A stretch of DNA of 15,295 bases from Gymnopilus junonius (Eukaryota > Basidiomycota > Agaricomycetes > Agaricales > Galerinaceae), in contig JADNYJ010000713.1 of assembly GCA_015501075.1 (NCBI GenBank), positions 1-15,295 on the forward strand. The letters run 5' to 3'. A program made the position numbers and the translations under genes. Position 1 is the first letter of the stretch. Every line of letters begins with the position of its first letter. A model generated the notes under the pieces. The model was given only the letters and a program-made list of their open reading frames with translations, had not been told where the DNA came from and did not search any database. Shown one piece after another: positions 1-8,957 of this stretch.

Positions 1-228
1 GATAAGTGTCCACATGACTCACATGACATGTGTGATCAGATGCATCTATACGTGACTAGATCCAGTGATGACAGAGTATCACAGTCATCTTATATGACTA
101 AAAACATGTGATCACTTAGTGAGCATATTACTCATCTTATGAGTAGATATTAGTAATTACATAGTAATTAGCTGAGTAATTGCCTTATGCATTACTCATA
201 CATAGTTAGTCACTGCATATCCTGTAGG

Positions 229-236
229 TATATAAG
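229..236 (+). promoter_or_regulatory. TATA box
   Basis: TATATAAG lies about 130 bp before the first open frame of the small gene at 365-857 and just before the hairpin at 236-255. It could drive an LTR transcript or the small gene. Position and sequence fit a TATA element, but no start site can be seen directly. Confidence 0.4.
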
Positions 237-255
237 GATGCTCTAAACAGCATCC
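236..255 (+). repeat. Hairpin just after the TATA box
   Basis: GGATGCT (236-242) and AGCATCC (249-255) form a perfect 7-bp inverted repeat with a 6-nt loop. Being next to a TATA box, it would lie at or near the 5' end of a transcript. Confidence 0.5.
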
Positions 256-364
256 TAATCAAAGTCATTTTGCACTTCTGTAGTACCTAAGTAGTCACCT
301 TAGCACTAGCCTCTCACAACCCAGGTAAGCCAGTAGCTACATCGATACTATGCAGAGCACATAG

Positions 365-857
365 TGCATACAGTGGTTTGCTGCTGTATGTACCACTTGC
401 TGCTCAATAGATACCCCTGTGTATCTCAGCACAGGCTCTAGCCCAGCAAAAAAGCCATCTAATCAAGATAAGAGTAAATCCAAGTGGTTCAAGGATATTC
501 CAGCATCTGGGCACATACCCCGCTAGAGTGGGATGATGAAAGTGCACATGATTTCCTGTTACTATTTATTCATCCACATTGACTGCATTTGTTTTAGTAC
601 CTGCATATAATTGTTGGCATGACCATGACATTGAGTTTAATGAGAACACTTTTGACAATCTGGTGTCGAAGTATGAGCTCTATGACGGAGAGATTCCCAA
701 TGACTGTTTTGTCATCATTGGACATCTTGTGTATGTTCAGAAGGCTGGCCATTATTACAAGGTATTCACATATGCACATTGGTTCATGGTATTGGATGGT
801 CCAGACACTCCTAAGGACTCCATTATAGATGCTGTCATTGAGCAGGCCTCCCATTAA
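365..857 (+). CDS. Unrecognised small spliced gene
   Basis: I do not recognise this protein. The last exon is open to a TAA at 855-857. An intron at 542-597 (donor GTGCAC, TTGAC branch-like site, acceptor TTTTAG, 56 bp) joins an upstream exon reading ...TPLEWDDE to ...IPAYNCWHDHDIEF in frame. The two sides were open in different frames, so the splice is well supported. The spliced part is rich in His, Asp, Tyr and Trp. Upstream, 365-522 is open in another frame and reads as a basic Lys/Ser/Gln-rich stretch (PAKKPSNQDKSKSKWFKD). That piece and the exon starting near 478 do not share a frame, so either one base was lost or another intron exists. No ATG start is evident, so the 5' end is uncertain. 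The gene follows the LTR-like segment and could be a host gene fragment. Confidence 0.45.
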
Positions 858-954
858 TTCATATACTAAGTAAAATACCAGAGATAAACCCCCTTATCTC
901 TTTTTAATGACTGTTTTTATTGTTATTTGCATGTGAACATCAGAAGGTAATTGG
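858..954. other. Non-coding AT-rich spacer
   Basis: Short AT-rich gap between the small gene and the first inverted-repeat block. I see no gene, RNA or clear signal in it. Confidence 0.5.
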
Positions 955-1076
955 CTTGGTAATCATGTTTTCAGACTCCATTATATAATTGTGAAAAAAA
1001 ACATGCATAAATGCCATTAATTCTGGCATGTGAATAAGACTTGCTTGGTAATTGTGTTTTTGGACTCAATTACCAA
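955..1076 (+). repeat. Left inverted-repeat block (two TTGGTAAT units)
   Basis: Unit A1 (955-989) starts CTTGGTAATC and ends ATTATATAAT. Unit A2 (1044-1076) starts CTTGGTAATTG and ends CAATTACCAA, so A2 is itself a palindrome with perfect 10-bp arms at 1045-1054 and 1067-1076. A 54-nt spacer containing GCATAAATG and GCATGTGAA separates them. By hand alignment A1 matches the reverse complement of the outer unit of the right block at 29 of 35 positions. Confidence 0.8.
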
Positions 1077-1103
1077 CCAACATTCTCATTCATTCTGGTA
1101 TCA

Positions 1104-1148
1104 CAGGACATGCGTGCGACTTTTTTGAGGGGAATGTCACCTGCCCTA
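1104..1148 (+). repeat. CAGGACATGC ... CCTGCCCTA motif, left copy
   Basis: CAGGACATGC (1104-1113) is followed by CCTGCCCTA (1140-1148). The same two words recur in the same order and orientation directly behind the right repeat block at 6226-6246, with only 2 nt between them. The left copy holds an extra G- and T-rich insert. Confidence 0.6.
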
Positions 1149-1153
1149 ATTCT

Positions 1154-1188
1154 GACACATCAAAAATGAACCTTCATCTTGATGTGTC
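1154..1188. repeat. 10-bp inverted repeat (hairpin)
   Basis: GACACATCAA (1154-1163) and TTGATGTGTC (1179-1188) are perfect inverted repeats with a 15-nt loop. They lie between the left repeat block and the first gene of the cassette. The function is unknown. Confidence 0.55.
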
Positions 1189-1309
1189 TTCTTTTCTTTT
1201 TCCGTCCCATGAATGATGCATAGATAGACATTAATGTGCCTTAAGTGCTTAGATAATGAATGACGGTACTATTCGAGTGAGTTCATGCATCCAAAGTGCA
1301 AAAACATCG

Positions 1310-2675
1310 ATGTCAAACACTGACATCATCAAAAAAATTAAAAGTGGCATCTTCAAGCACCTCTCCTATGCAGGAAACCCATCGATGCTGCGAAAAACTG
1401 AATGAAATCAGATTCAGCACCAATATAATCATTGGTAGTTATACGGAAGGGCTGGGCAGCTTGTTTGAGCCCACAGACATAGTACAGGTGAGTTTTACAT
1501 CTGTGCACATTTACGTCAGCTTATCGAAATAATACAGCTGTTCATATCCTGCCTCGCAGAGTATGAAGAGCATGTATTCAGAGGCTACGATGAGGGAGCC
1601 GTTCGAATGCACGCATTACTCGGACTGAAATCACATTATAATAATCTACCCAAACACCTTGCACAGCAGTTGTCCCAGCTACAGGTTACCAGTCCTCTGT
1701 CGGCGAACACACACAACAAGCTGTTTGTGTTGATATCTGCCTACGCGACAGTGGAGCAGATGTATCAGCTATCCAAACTGGGCGTGAGTATGGCCCCAAC
1801 AAAAATGGTGCCAAAGTGCCTGGACAAGGATATGCTGGAAACGATAAAGGTAAGAGCAATCAAACACTCAAATTTATGTTACTGATATTCTTATAAAACA
1901 GATTCCTCATTATGACTGATTGTATGATATTCCAGACCTTCTGCAGGAAGTACGATCATACAGAGAAAACATCATTCATGGCCCTCCAGCTCCAAACCAC
2001 TCGACAGATGACCTGATAGCTCACCATCTCAAAATGGTTGCATACCAACATGTACAAGGGGAGATAGACAACATAGTGGAGAACTTCTCTCTTGCAGCTT
2101 TCAACCTCGCATACAAGTTCAAAGGGCACCCCCCTTCACTGGGTCAACTGCCCACTATACCAGGCAAATGGTCTGGCTTCAAGGATTACATCAACGTGAA
2201 TGAATGGTCGAACTCAGATGAATATAGAGTCAAACAATTTTTTAAGAATACCAAACCCAGCCAGTTACAATTTGTGTCTGACCTGGCAGAGCCATTGTCA
2301 CCACTCTTTCTGCTCCTCCCTCAATCTCTATGATGTATTCATTCAGTAAGCCGGGAAAGCCTTCTAAAGGTGTGTTGTGAAATTACATTCAGGATCTGGC
2401 TGATGATTGATTGATAGCTTTGCATATCTCTTGGAAATGATAAGCCTCTCACTCTCCATTCCCTGGAAGCAAGAACATGGAAATGTCTTTTTGAAATTGC
2501 GATAGAGGGAAGGAATGCCAGGGTGGCCCTTCAAGATCTGATACAGGCAGAAGAATGGAAAGATTTTGAGAATCTCCCCTTGTCCGACCCCACCCTGTCT
2601 TTTTTCCAGCCCATAGATTTAACACCGCAAATTTCTGAAGCAAATGGAACCAGAACCAGCGATGAGACAGAGTAA
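1310..2675 (+). CDS. Unrecognised multi-exon gene inside the inverted repeats
   Basis: I do not recognise the family. A likely start is the ATG at 1310 (frame reading MSNTDIIKKIKSGIFKHL). That frame stops near 1394, while the downstream exon is open in the +1 frame, so a one-base shift or a small missed intron lies near 1390. The intron at 1488-1537 (50 bp, GTGAGT...ACAG) joins ...FEPTDIVQ to LFISCLAEYEEHV in phase 0. The second exon runs to 1849, where GTAAGA opens the next intron. Its acceptor is unclear: CAG at 1899-1901 or 1933-1935. Exon 3 (about 1920-2333) is open and helical-looking, with the segment LPTIPGKWSGFKDYINVNEW. A fourth open stretch at 2418-2675, with no ATG, reads ...ARTWKCLFEIAIEGRNARVA and ends at TAA. 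It could be an independent gene or the 5' part of the JmjC gene transcript. Confidence 0.5.
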
Positions 2676-2972
2676 ATACCTTGTGATTTATTATTATCAG
2701 AAATTTACTGACCTGTTCTGTGTAAAGAACAAATGAGCAGAGACCACAGGACAAAAGCAGCGAGGGTGCAAAAGACTGCGAGGGACTGCAAGAAAAGGAG
2801 CCGGACCCACAGGCGACTGAGCAAAATGGAGAGCAGAACAAGGAACAAGAAGGCAGTAGGTGGAATGCAGTATAGGAAGCCAAAGAATGCCACTGATGAT
2901 CATTGTAGGTGCGGGTAATCCAGGACAGAATGTTGAGCACGAAGATGACACCAAGAAAACCCCACTGACAAG
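2676..2972 (+). other. Possible degraded 5' exon of the JmjC gene
   Basis: Contains a purine-rich stretch (2733-2918) that is open in one frame as a very basic peptide and in another as a Glu/Gln-rich peptide. Neither has a convincing start or splice signal. It may be the decayed 5' end of the following gene. The long minus-strand frames here look like shadows of the purine bias. Confidence 0.3.
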
Positions 2973-5910
2973 ATGAAAGGCAAATGGAAAAAAGGGAAGA
3001 ACAAGGAGGTGGAGCTTCCTACCAGAAAATCTTCCAGGATTGAGAATGCGGCTCAAGCAGCTGGTGGATGTAAGGAATATAAAGACCCCCCTGCTCCTCC
3101 ACAACCAAGAGCAAGCAAGCAGATCAAAAGCAAAGAGTTTATAAGCTGGGAAGATGATGTCGAGGATGTCAAGCCATTTTTGCCCACAAGACCTAAATAC
3201 TATCAGCCCATTGATACCATGCTATACATTGAGTACACCATCGTTGTCCTCATTAATCATGCCTGATGTCAAGATAGACTGAGAAACTGATAACCCTCAA
3301 CACAGAGGAAGCTCCCGAGGTCAGGTCTTTCAGTCCCTTGTGGATAGTCCTAACACCTTTTCTATGTTTTAAAAACAGAAATTGTTGGCACCCAAAACAT
3401 ACACAGTATATGGCACCATGATTAAAGATGATATGGAAGATGTATCTGTCTGGAAACCCAACACATACCAGTACACCCTGACCGTCAATGTAAGTGCCAT
3501 TTGCTACATCGAATTAAAGCTAATCTCGATGAAGTCTCCCAAAATTCTGAGCACGATCACAGCCTTGGCAGACACCACTGAGAGTCAGTATATAGAAGGA
3601 CTTCCCAAGCACTTGAAGAAACCAGAGCTATTGATTATATTCTCAGTGACCTATGATGAGTTTATGAAGATGACCGACGCAGAGGTCCAAGAAATTTTCA
3701 ACACACATAATATATATGTTCATAGCTGCCCCGCGCCCGTCCTCACATTCAAGGCAGCTCTCAGGAAACTTGGATCACTGGAGGCCCTTGTAGATATACA
3801 AGGTAAGTGTTACAGTATGATAGACGAATATGAACTCTAATCCACTCAATTAGACCAATCTGTTAGCATGGGCGAAGGTCAATCCCTCCCTCAGATTAAA
3901 TAGCCAGATAACTCACATGATGTACAGACAAGAATGAATGCCTAAGGCATGGGCGGGTATCCCAGATTCTCAATGCAGTTGAAAACAGAACTGGAAAAGT
4001 TTTGAACATGTTGAACTTTCCGATGCCTCTGCAAGGTATTGAATGCACAACCTATTCATTGGATGCTCATGCTCTACATGAGATGCAAAATGATCCATCC
4101 TGTAAGAGTATCGCCCCTCCCATAAAGGACCTCTGTTGGGCATCTGCTTCCACAGCAGGTGCATTCCACGGATGGCATATTGATGCCGGGGGGGTGGAAC
4201 CACAGCTGGTCCCTCTTCAGGCCTCAAGTGGTGGTTTATGGGCAACACTTCTCGAGGCACCATGCAGACACGTCAATCTTTCTAGACATCAATACAGATG
4301 GCATAAACAATAGTAAATGGGACATTGAAGCCATCCTCCTCAAACCTGGGACAATGCTGTATGCAACAGTTTCCAATATTTATTCAGATTTGCTGACCAG
4401 TGCACAGGATCATGCGACCTTGCACTCCTCATGCGGTGGTTACCTTACAGCATTCAGTGACAATGGGATCACATTTCTTTGCAATGTCGACAATACAAGA
4501 CACTATGATCGGAATGATGCACACCTTCGTGCTCAAGAAATTGGTCATGAATACTGCCCACAATGATTTCTTACAAGTTATATACAAATGATAGTGTTTG
4601 TACACAGGGCACTTATCAGGAATACTGTGGAGGAAGAGGTCAGTTTCTACTACTCCAAGTAAAACATAACTCACAGGAGAGTAACACAGAAAGCCGGGCT
4701 CACATTCCATATCCAAGGGATATGAAATCCCTCGTAGACCTTCTGACATTATGCAACATGGGCATAATGCAACACATATTTGACTTTGATACATACTCCT
4801 ACACCACCAACCAGCCCAATGATAGCTGACAGTGGAGCAGAAGGATGAGCACTGGAATTACGACAACAATGGTCCCTTTGCTGAACGACGAGCTGCAATC
4901 CACGCCCATGGCCTCGCAAGGGATATCATTAGTTGGCTCAATTCAACTACGAGATAAGATACATAGAGGATTCTGAAGGAAAACCCTTGACAGGGATCTC
5001 GAGGATGGCTAGCCTTTACCTGGCTCGCCAATGCACTGGTCTTCTGACCCACAAAAAGGCCGCGGTGAAAGCAGGTCTTCACGGTGTGGTGAACTGCATA
5101 GTAAGGATGCTAAGGCATCAAATAGCCAGCACATTTCCACATGTCAATGACATCATGAGGACAACACTCAGAAAAGAGCTCAAAATGGACTACTTTGCAT
5201 TGGACTTCCCAGATGATCTCACAGATATTGTTGAGGATAACAATAAATACAACAAGGAGTGGTCTGCATGCGAAATGTGCATGGTGCATACACCAGACAA
5301 ATACTGGAAGCGTGAGTATTGCAAGTCCACCACAAGCACTGTTTGTTAACATGTAATCAACACATAGCTTCAAATCTAATCATTGAAGGATTAACAGCGC
5401 TCGACATTCTGTACTTCGAGAACTCGATGGAAGAAGATTTCAGCAAAGAGATCAAACAATTAAAAAATCTCGATGAGCTGATTAACTTGTCCATGAACTG
5501 TAAGTTGAAACCATCCAAACATAACATGAAATCTAATGAAACATACACTAGATGGAGTTAAAGAGGTCATGCAGTGCCCAAGCACCAGCGAAGAATTCTT
5601 GAGCCATGTATTCACATCACTGGAATCCCAAGAACGAGACCACCGAGCAATGGTGGCTGACCAGTTGAGTAGCAAAGATGAATTCAACATACCAGATGGT
5701 GAAGGCAGCGAGGTAGAAGAGGAGGAAACACACAATGGTCAAAGAGAGGAGCAAGGCGATGAAGAACTACCCAAGCCTGACAAATCCGAACCTAAGTATG
5801 CTCCCTTTCTCAAGTCAAAGTTGAAATGTCGCCACCCTTCTATGCCTTCAGATGAAGAAGAGGATGAAGAAGAAGTGCCCATGCCCAAAAGGATCCGACA
5901 CAAGGCATGA
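2973..5910 (+). pseudogene. JmjC-like 2-oxoglutarate/Fe(II) dioxygenase, frameshifted
   Basis: Order of parts: a basic, probably nuclear N-terminus (RKSSRIEN, near 3025); a linker exon 3379-3802; an intron at 3803-3853 (51 bp, GTAAGT...TTAG); then the cupin core. The core reads TGKVLNMLNFPMPL, LCWASASTAGAFHGWHID, a kinked strand region, LKPGTML and MRPCTPHAV. The iron triad is visible as His 4176-4178, Asp 4182-4184 and His 4430-4432. An intron at 4359-4407 (49 bp, GTATGC...ACAG, CTGAC branch) splits LKPGTML from IMRPCTPH in frame. A C-terminal helical domain follows (FAERRAAIHAHGLARDIISW, then LARQCTGLLTHKKAAVKAG), with introns at 5312-5367 and 5500-5551 that both splice cleanly. The tail is acidic and ends in a basic cluster (PKRIRHKA). 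Damage: a frame change at the G7 run 4188-4194 and another near 4940-4950, plus unresolved joins near 3895-3950, 4575-4610 and 4820. Members of this family are presumed to oxidise methylated protein or nucleic acid; the substrate here is unknown. A TET/JBP-like dioxygenase is the main alternative. Confidence 0.7.
4359..4407 (+). other. Spliceosomal intron inside the JmjC core
   Basis: A 49-bp intron with donor GTATGC, branch-like CTGAC at 4394-4398 and acceptor ACAG. Removing it joins frame 1 (LKPGTML) to frame 2 (MRPCTPHAV) and restores the family motif around the third iron ligand. This is strong evidence that the gene was once expressed and spliced. Confidence 0.75.
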
Positions 5911-6104
5911 TCCAAATAGCTTATGCATCTTCTGCCTGCTCCTCACTGTTCATCCATATACAACTTGTTTTGCTGCTCTCAGTACAATCATGTATATACC
6001 ATCCTTTCTCCCACTTCACATTCACTGCTCATTCATCGCCGACAGTTGCCATATATGTCTTATGTTAACATGCTCATACTTCTAGTATAATATCTGATCT
6101 TGCC
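5911..6104. other. 3' flank of the JmjC gene
   Basis: Pyrimidine- and AT-rich non-coding DNA between the JmjC stop codon and the right repeat block, probably 3' untranslated region and spacer. No further gene or RNA is seen. Confidence 0.5.
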
Positions 6105-6225
6105 ATTATATAATCAAGTCAAAAAACCCGATTACCAAGCGAGTATTTTCACATGCACCCATTAATATCATTTATGCTTATTTTTTTATGATTATATAAT
6201 TGGGTCTCAAAACCCAATTACCAAG
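6105..6225 (-). repeat. Right inverted-repeat block (two TTGGTAAT units)
   Basis: Unit B1 (6105-6139) and unit B2 (6191-6225) both start ATTATATAAT and end ATTACCAAG, so they are in opposite orientation to unit A1. The spacer between them, reverse-complemented, shares GCATAAATG, ATTAAT and GCATGTGAA with the spacer of the left block, in the same order. Unit-to-unit spacing is 86 nt, against 89 nt on the left. Confidence 0.8.
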
Positions 6226-6246
6226 CAGGACATGCAGCCTGCCCTA
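6226..6246 (+). repeat. CAGGACATGC ... CCTGCCCTA motif, right copy
   Basis: Directly abuts the outer end of the right repeat block. It holds the same two words as 1104-1148 in the same direction, here only 2 nt apart. Confidence 0.6.
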
Positions 6247-6341
6247 CAGTGGTGAGGTAGGCATTCTCTAACTTTCTTAAGTTTTTCCTCTTTCCATTCA
6301 TCATCTACTACATTGTCTATTTGGTGAATTACATATTTCCA

Positions 6342-8681
6342 ATGTCAATTAGACCACATAAGAGGCCAGAATAGAACATGTGAGTGCGGCTGCTGTCAGG
6401 CCGTGTTAATCGATATTAAGACTTGCTGGAGAATCTGTTTATAGATGTGGAAGCAATTGTCAGTGATAGCGAAGAGGAGGAAGAAGACGATGGCATGTTT
6501 GAAGGTGATTAGGACTATTATAAGAACTTTTGTACCAATTAATTATATCTCAAATAGGCGATGTCGATGAAGATGAGGAGTTATGGGAATTTCAGGGAAT
6601 TGCGTGCACTTGTGCATTGATACCACTTCAGATGGTGCAGATGACGATGGGAGCTTTCCTGGGTCAAGCACACTGCATGGGCCAGCGTGAGCCCGTTAAC
6701 ACCTGATACCAGATGAGTGCATATGGGAGGTGGGATGCAAGGTGCGTTTAACTATTGGATGGGTTTATTCAATGGCTTGATGGTATCTTGGTGAACTTGC
6801 AGCCAGGAAGGGAAATGCTGGTAGCAAGTAGGATGTTCCTCGATCAACAGCAGAAGGTACCTGTAATGGCCTATCCTTCTATGCCTGGGCGGATCTTCAT
6901 GCAAGCTCCAACTCGGGATGTTGTTAGCCATTTGGCGGAGAGTATGGATGACCTGAACAGTAACGTCATTCTTCCTGTGCCTATTGAAAACCTTCATGCA
7001 TCATATCCGCCTGCTCCCAATATCAAGCCGCAATCATGGGCCCATGTGCATGGCAATGTTAGTGGATGTAGACATTACAGGGGAGATGTGGGTCTTATTA
7101 CAGAGCATCTGGGCAAATTGGTCCTCTTGCTTGTTCCTCGCTTGCCTGTTGAGTTTGAGGCAGGATGACTAATTCATCCACCCCAGATCCTAGTCTCTCC
7201 TACAAAGGTTCAGGCTATCTATGGGTGCACATGCCTGTCTATCAATAATGATGGCTCCTTTGTATATCGACAGCATCTCTATAGTGCCCAAGGTTTCCTT
7301 ATTCTCAAGCCCTCTCATGCTGACATAGTTCTGGGTAACAATGTTCTTCCAAGCCAGACTGAGTTTGCTTGCTTTGTGGAAAGCAGTTTACTTGATGCAG
7401 CTACGAACGCTTCGACCAGAGCTTCCCTCTCTCATAACAATTTGGTTGTTGGTGATCATGTTAAGATCACTGGTGGTGACTTCAGGGACCTTTTGGGTCA
7501 TATTGCTGATATTCTCGATGATGAGTATGTCATGCAGTTTCCTTCCCTAGACCTGGTAGAAGCTGTTCCACACAGATAGTCAGAGCACACTACCATGTGG
7601 GGGATGAGGTAAAAATAGTCTCCGGAGTCAACTCTGGTCTTGTGGGATGGGTAGTACATTGTGTGTTTGGGGTAGGCGAGTCACAAGTGACCATGGTTAA
7701 TCAAACAGTGAACCTGGAAGTGAGTCCTGTCTATTTTTTAATTTGACCAACAGCTTATTGTTGGGTGGACTTCAAAACTTAGGCGGTTGTCTATGGATCT
7801 CAGTTGGCCTTTCATGACAGTGACTTTGTTGCATCGACCTTGCGCCCCAGGTGACAATGCAATGTGAAGTTGGGTCAAAGAGATCCGAATGAGATCTATA
7901 TAGGCAAATGTGTTATTGTGATGGGCACGCACCACCTAAAGGGTTATCATGGGTTGATAAAGGCCACCACATGGGAAGGCTTGGCTACAGTTGAACTAGA
8001 TGCCACACACACAATGGCCTGCATTGAGCTCAGCAATCTCGCTGTCCTTAGACAAGATGAGTCTTTTGGTTATAATCTGATCATATCGGCAGAGCCCCCC
8101 GAGCGACAGTTTAAGGCAGACCTCAGCTGTTCCAGAGGTATTTGCTCCCACCCCCTTTTCAAGTTCTAATGCTAGTGATGTTAGTCCTGCATGGGATCCA
8201 TCGTCGAGGACACCTGGGCCTGATATTCTGCTCATTCAATCTGTGCCTGATCCCTCACTCAGTGTTCCCATGTCTGTGGTGCCTGTACCCCTTCCACCTT
8301 ACCATTCTTTGACTGGGTCCCACTGGCTCCAAGATGTTGCTTTTAGTAGACTGCATCTTAAAGCCAGGATTCGTGATAGAGGCATACCGGGGAACCAGTT
8401 GATATTCATTCCATCCAAGACACATGTGCACAGGTACTCGACAGATACACGTGAGAGTTTAGTTGGGTCAATATTGATTCTCTGGTCCCATTGCATCCCT
8501 CATGAACAAGGAGGCCATGACACCTCTGGAGGGTACCCTAAAGGGCGAGCAGTTGGTGGTCAAGTCTTATGGTGAAAACAAGTGTGTAGTGCGAAAGCCT
8601 GGTGTACGCTTGCAAAAGGGTGAGAGCAATCCGGTCATCGCAACGGGCAAGCTCGTGCAAATTAACCCTGGTTTACAGTAA
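6342..8681 (+). pseudogene. SPT5-like NGN/KOW protein, degraded
   Basis: Relatives pair with SPT4 and bind RNA polymerase II to control elongation; diverged agaricomycete copies have unknown roles. Parts in order: a short N-terminus from ATG 6342; an acidic region (FIDVEAIVSDSEEEEEDDG); an intron at 6504-6558 (GTGATT...ATAG); an NGN domain starting CIWEVGCK and continuing across the intron at 6742-6802 (61 bp) to PGREMLVASRMF and about 7150; KOW segments near 7445-7550 (VVGDHVKITGGDF), 7594-7719 (HVGDEVKIVSGVNSGLVGW) and 7894-8007 (GTHHLKGYHGLIKATT); a linker with PAWDPSSRTP at 8186-8215; and a C-terminal block ending at TAA 8679-8681. The intron at 7720-7782 splices in phase 0. Damage: TAG at 6372-6374, TGA at 7166-7168 and 7852-7854, and frame changes near 7572, 8120, 8455 and 8495. 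It is too broken to make a full protein. Confidence 0.75.
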
Positions 8682-8795
8682 TATATATTTGTTTGTATTA
8701 TATCCCCTCCCATTTTCTTGTTGCTGGGAGTAGTCCTGTGCTTTGTGCGGTGTCTATAATAGATGTGTATTGTTGATCTGGGTGGCAAGTTATGT
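8682..8795. other. 3' flank of the SPT5-like gene
   Basis: T-rich non-coding spacer beginning with TAATATATATTTG just behind the stop, plausibly a 3' untranslated region. No other feature is visible. Confidence 0.4.
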
Positions 8796-8828
8796 CTTGG
8801 TAATTGGGTTTCCCGACTCAATTACCAA
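8796..8828. repeat. Third-locus copy of the TTGGTAAT palindrome
   Basis: Starts CTTGGTAATTGGG and ends CAATTACCAA. It differs from unit A2 (1044-1076) at only a few of 33 positions by hand alignment. It stands alone here, without the second unit or spacer seen in the two blocks of the cassette. Confidence 0.75.
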
Positions 8829-8957
8829 TCGTACTGGCACGTGATGTATATTCCATCAGCCGAAACTGTCTGGCCTGTCTTTTCTTTCCTTGTATTCTGC
8901 CTGCTATGTTGCTTCTCCCACGAGCCCTCTTGATCTTGGTATTGTCTGCATATCTTT
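8829..8957. other. Unassigned sequence 5' of the orphan frame
   Basis: Pyrimidine-rich stretch with no supported gene. It may contain the left end of the Helitron, but no terminal signature was recognised. Confidence 0.3.

Larger units (their letters stand above)
1..330 (+). mobile_element. LTR-like sequence, probably a solo or partial retrotransposon LTR
   Basis: AT-rich, non-coding and full of short palindromes (CACATG-A-CATGTG at 20-32; TACTCAT/ATGAGTA at 129-145). It carries a TATA box at 229-236 followed at once by a 7-bp-stem hairpin, an arrangement typical of the U3/R part of fungal LTRs. The first bases (GATAAGTG) would fit an LTR opening in TG if one base lies just left of the window. 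I could not place the right end (a CA dinucleotide plus primer-binding site), and no gag, integrase or reverse transcriptase follows. The right boundary is therefore arbitrary, and a plain promoter region is an alternative. Confidence 0.35.
955..6225. mobile_element. Candidate TIR-bounded, gene-carrying element (JmjC cassette)
   Basis: Two two-unit repeat blocks face each other in inverted orientation at 955-1076 and 6105-6225. When the right block is reverse-complemented, both of its units and the roughly 50-nt spacer between them line up with the left block in the same order. The interior holds an unknown spliced gene and a JmjC-like gene on the + strand. No transposase was recognised inside, so this would be a non-autonomous or cargo-carrying element. 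I could not find a convincing target-site duplication outside CTTGG/CCAAG. The alternative is two independent MITE-like insertions that happen to flank the genes. Confidence 0.45.

Noticed and set aside
1..200. CRISPR-like or satellite array from the repeated TAGTAATTA/CACATG words
   Set aside because: The words are short, unevenly spaced and not separated by unique spacers; this is better seen as palindrome-rich LTR DNA.
955..1076. Helitron terminus formed by the TTGGTAAT hairpin
   Set aside because: No CTRR end follows the palindrome, and the blocks occur as inverted pairs far from the Helitron genes, unlike Helitron ends.
2449..2940. Long minus-strand open frame
   Set aside because: Lies opposite purine-rich exons; its product is a Leu/Ser/Cys/Phe-rich string typical of an antisense shadow. 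The + strand has a better exon at 2418-2675.
4826..4950. A separate gene start for the JmjC C-terminal domain
   Set aside because: The frame reads EHWNYDNNGPFAERRAAIHA straight after the JmjC core as expected for the family's C-terminal region; no promoter or good ATG is present.
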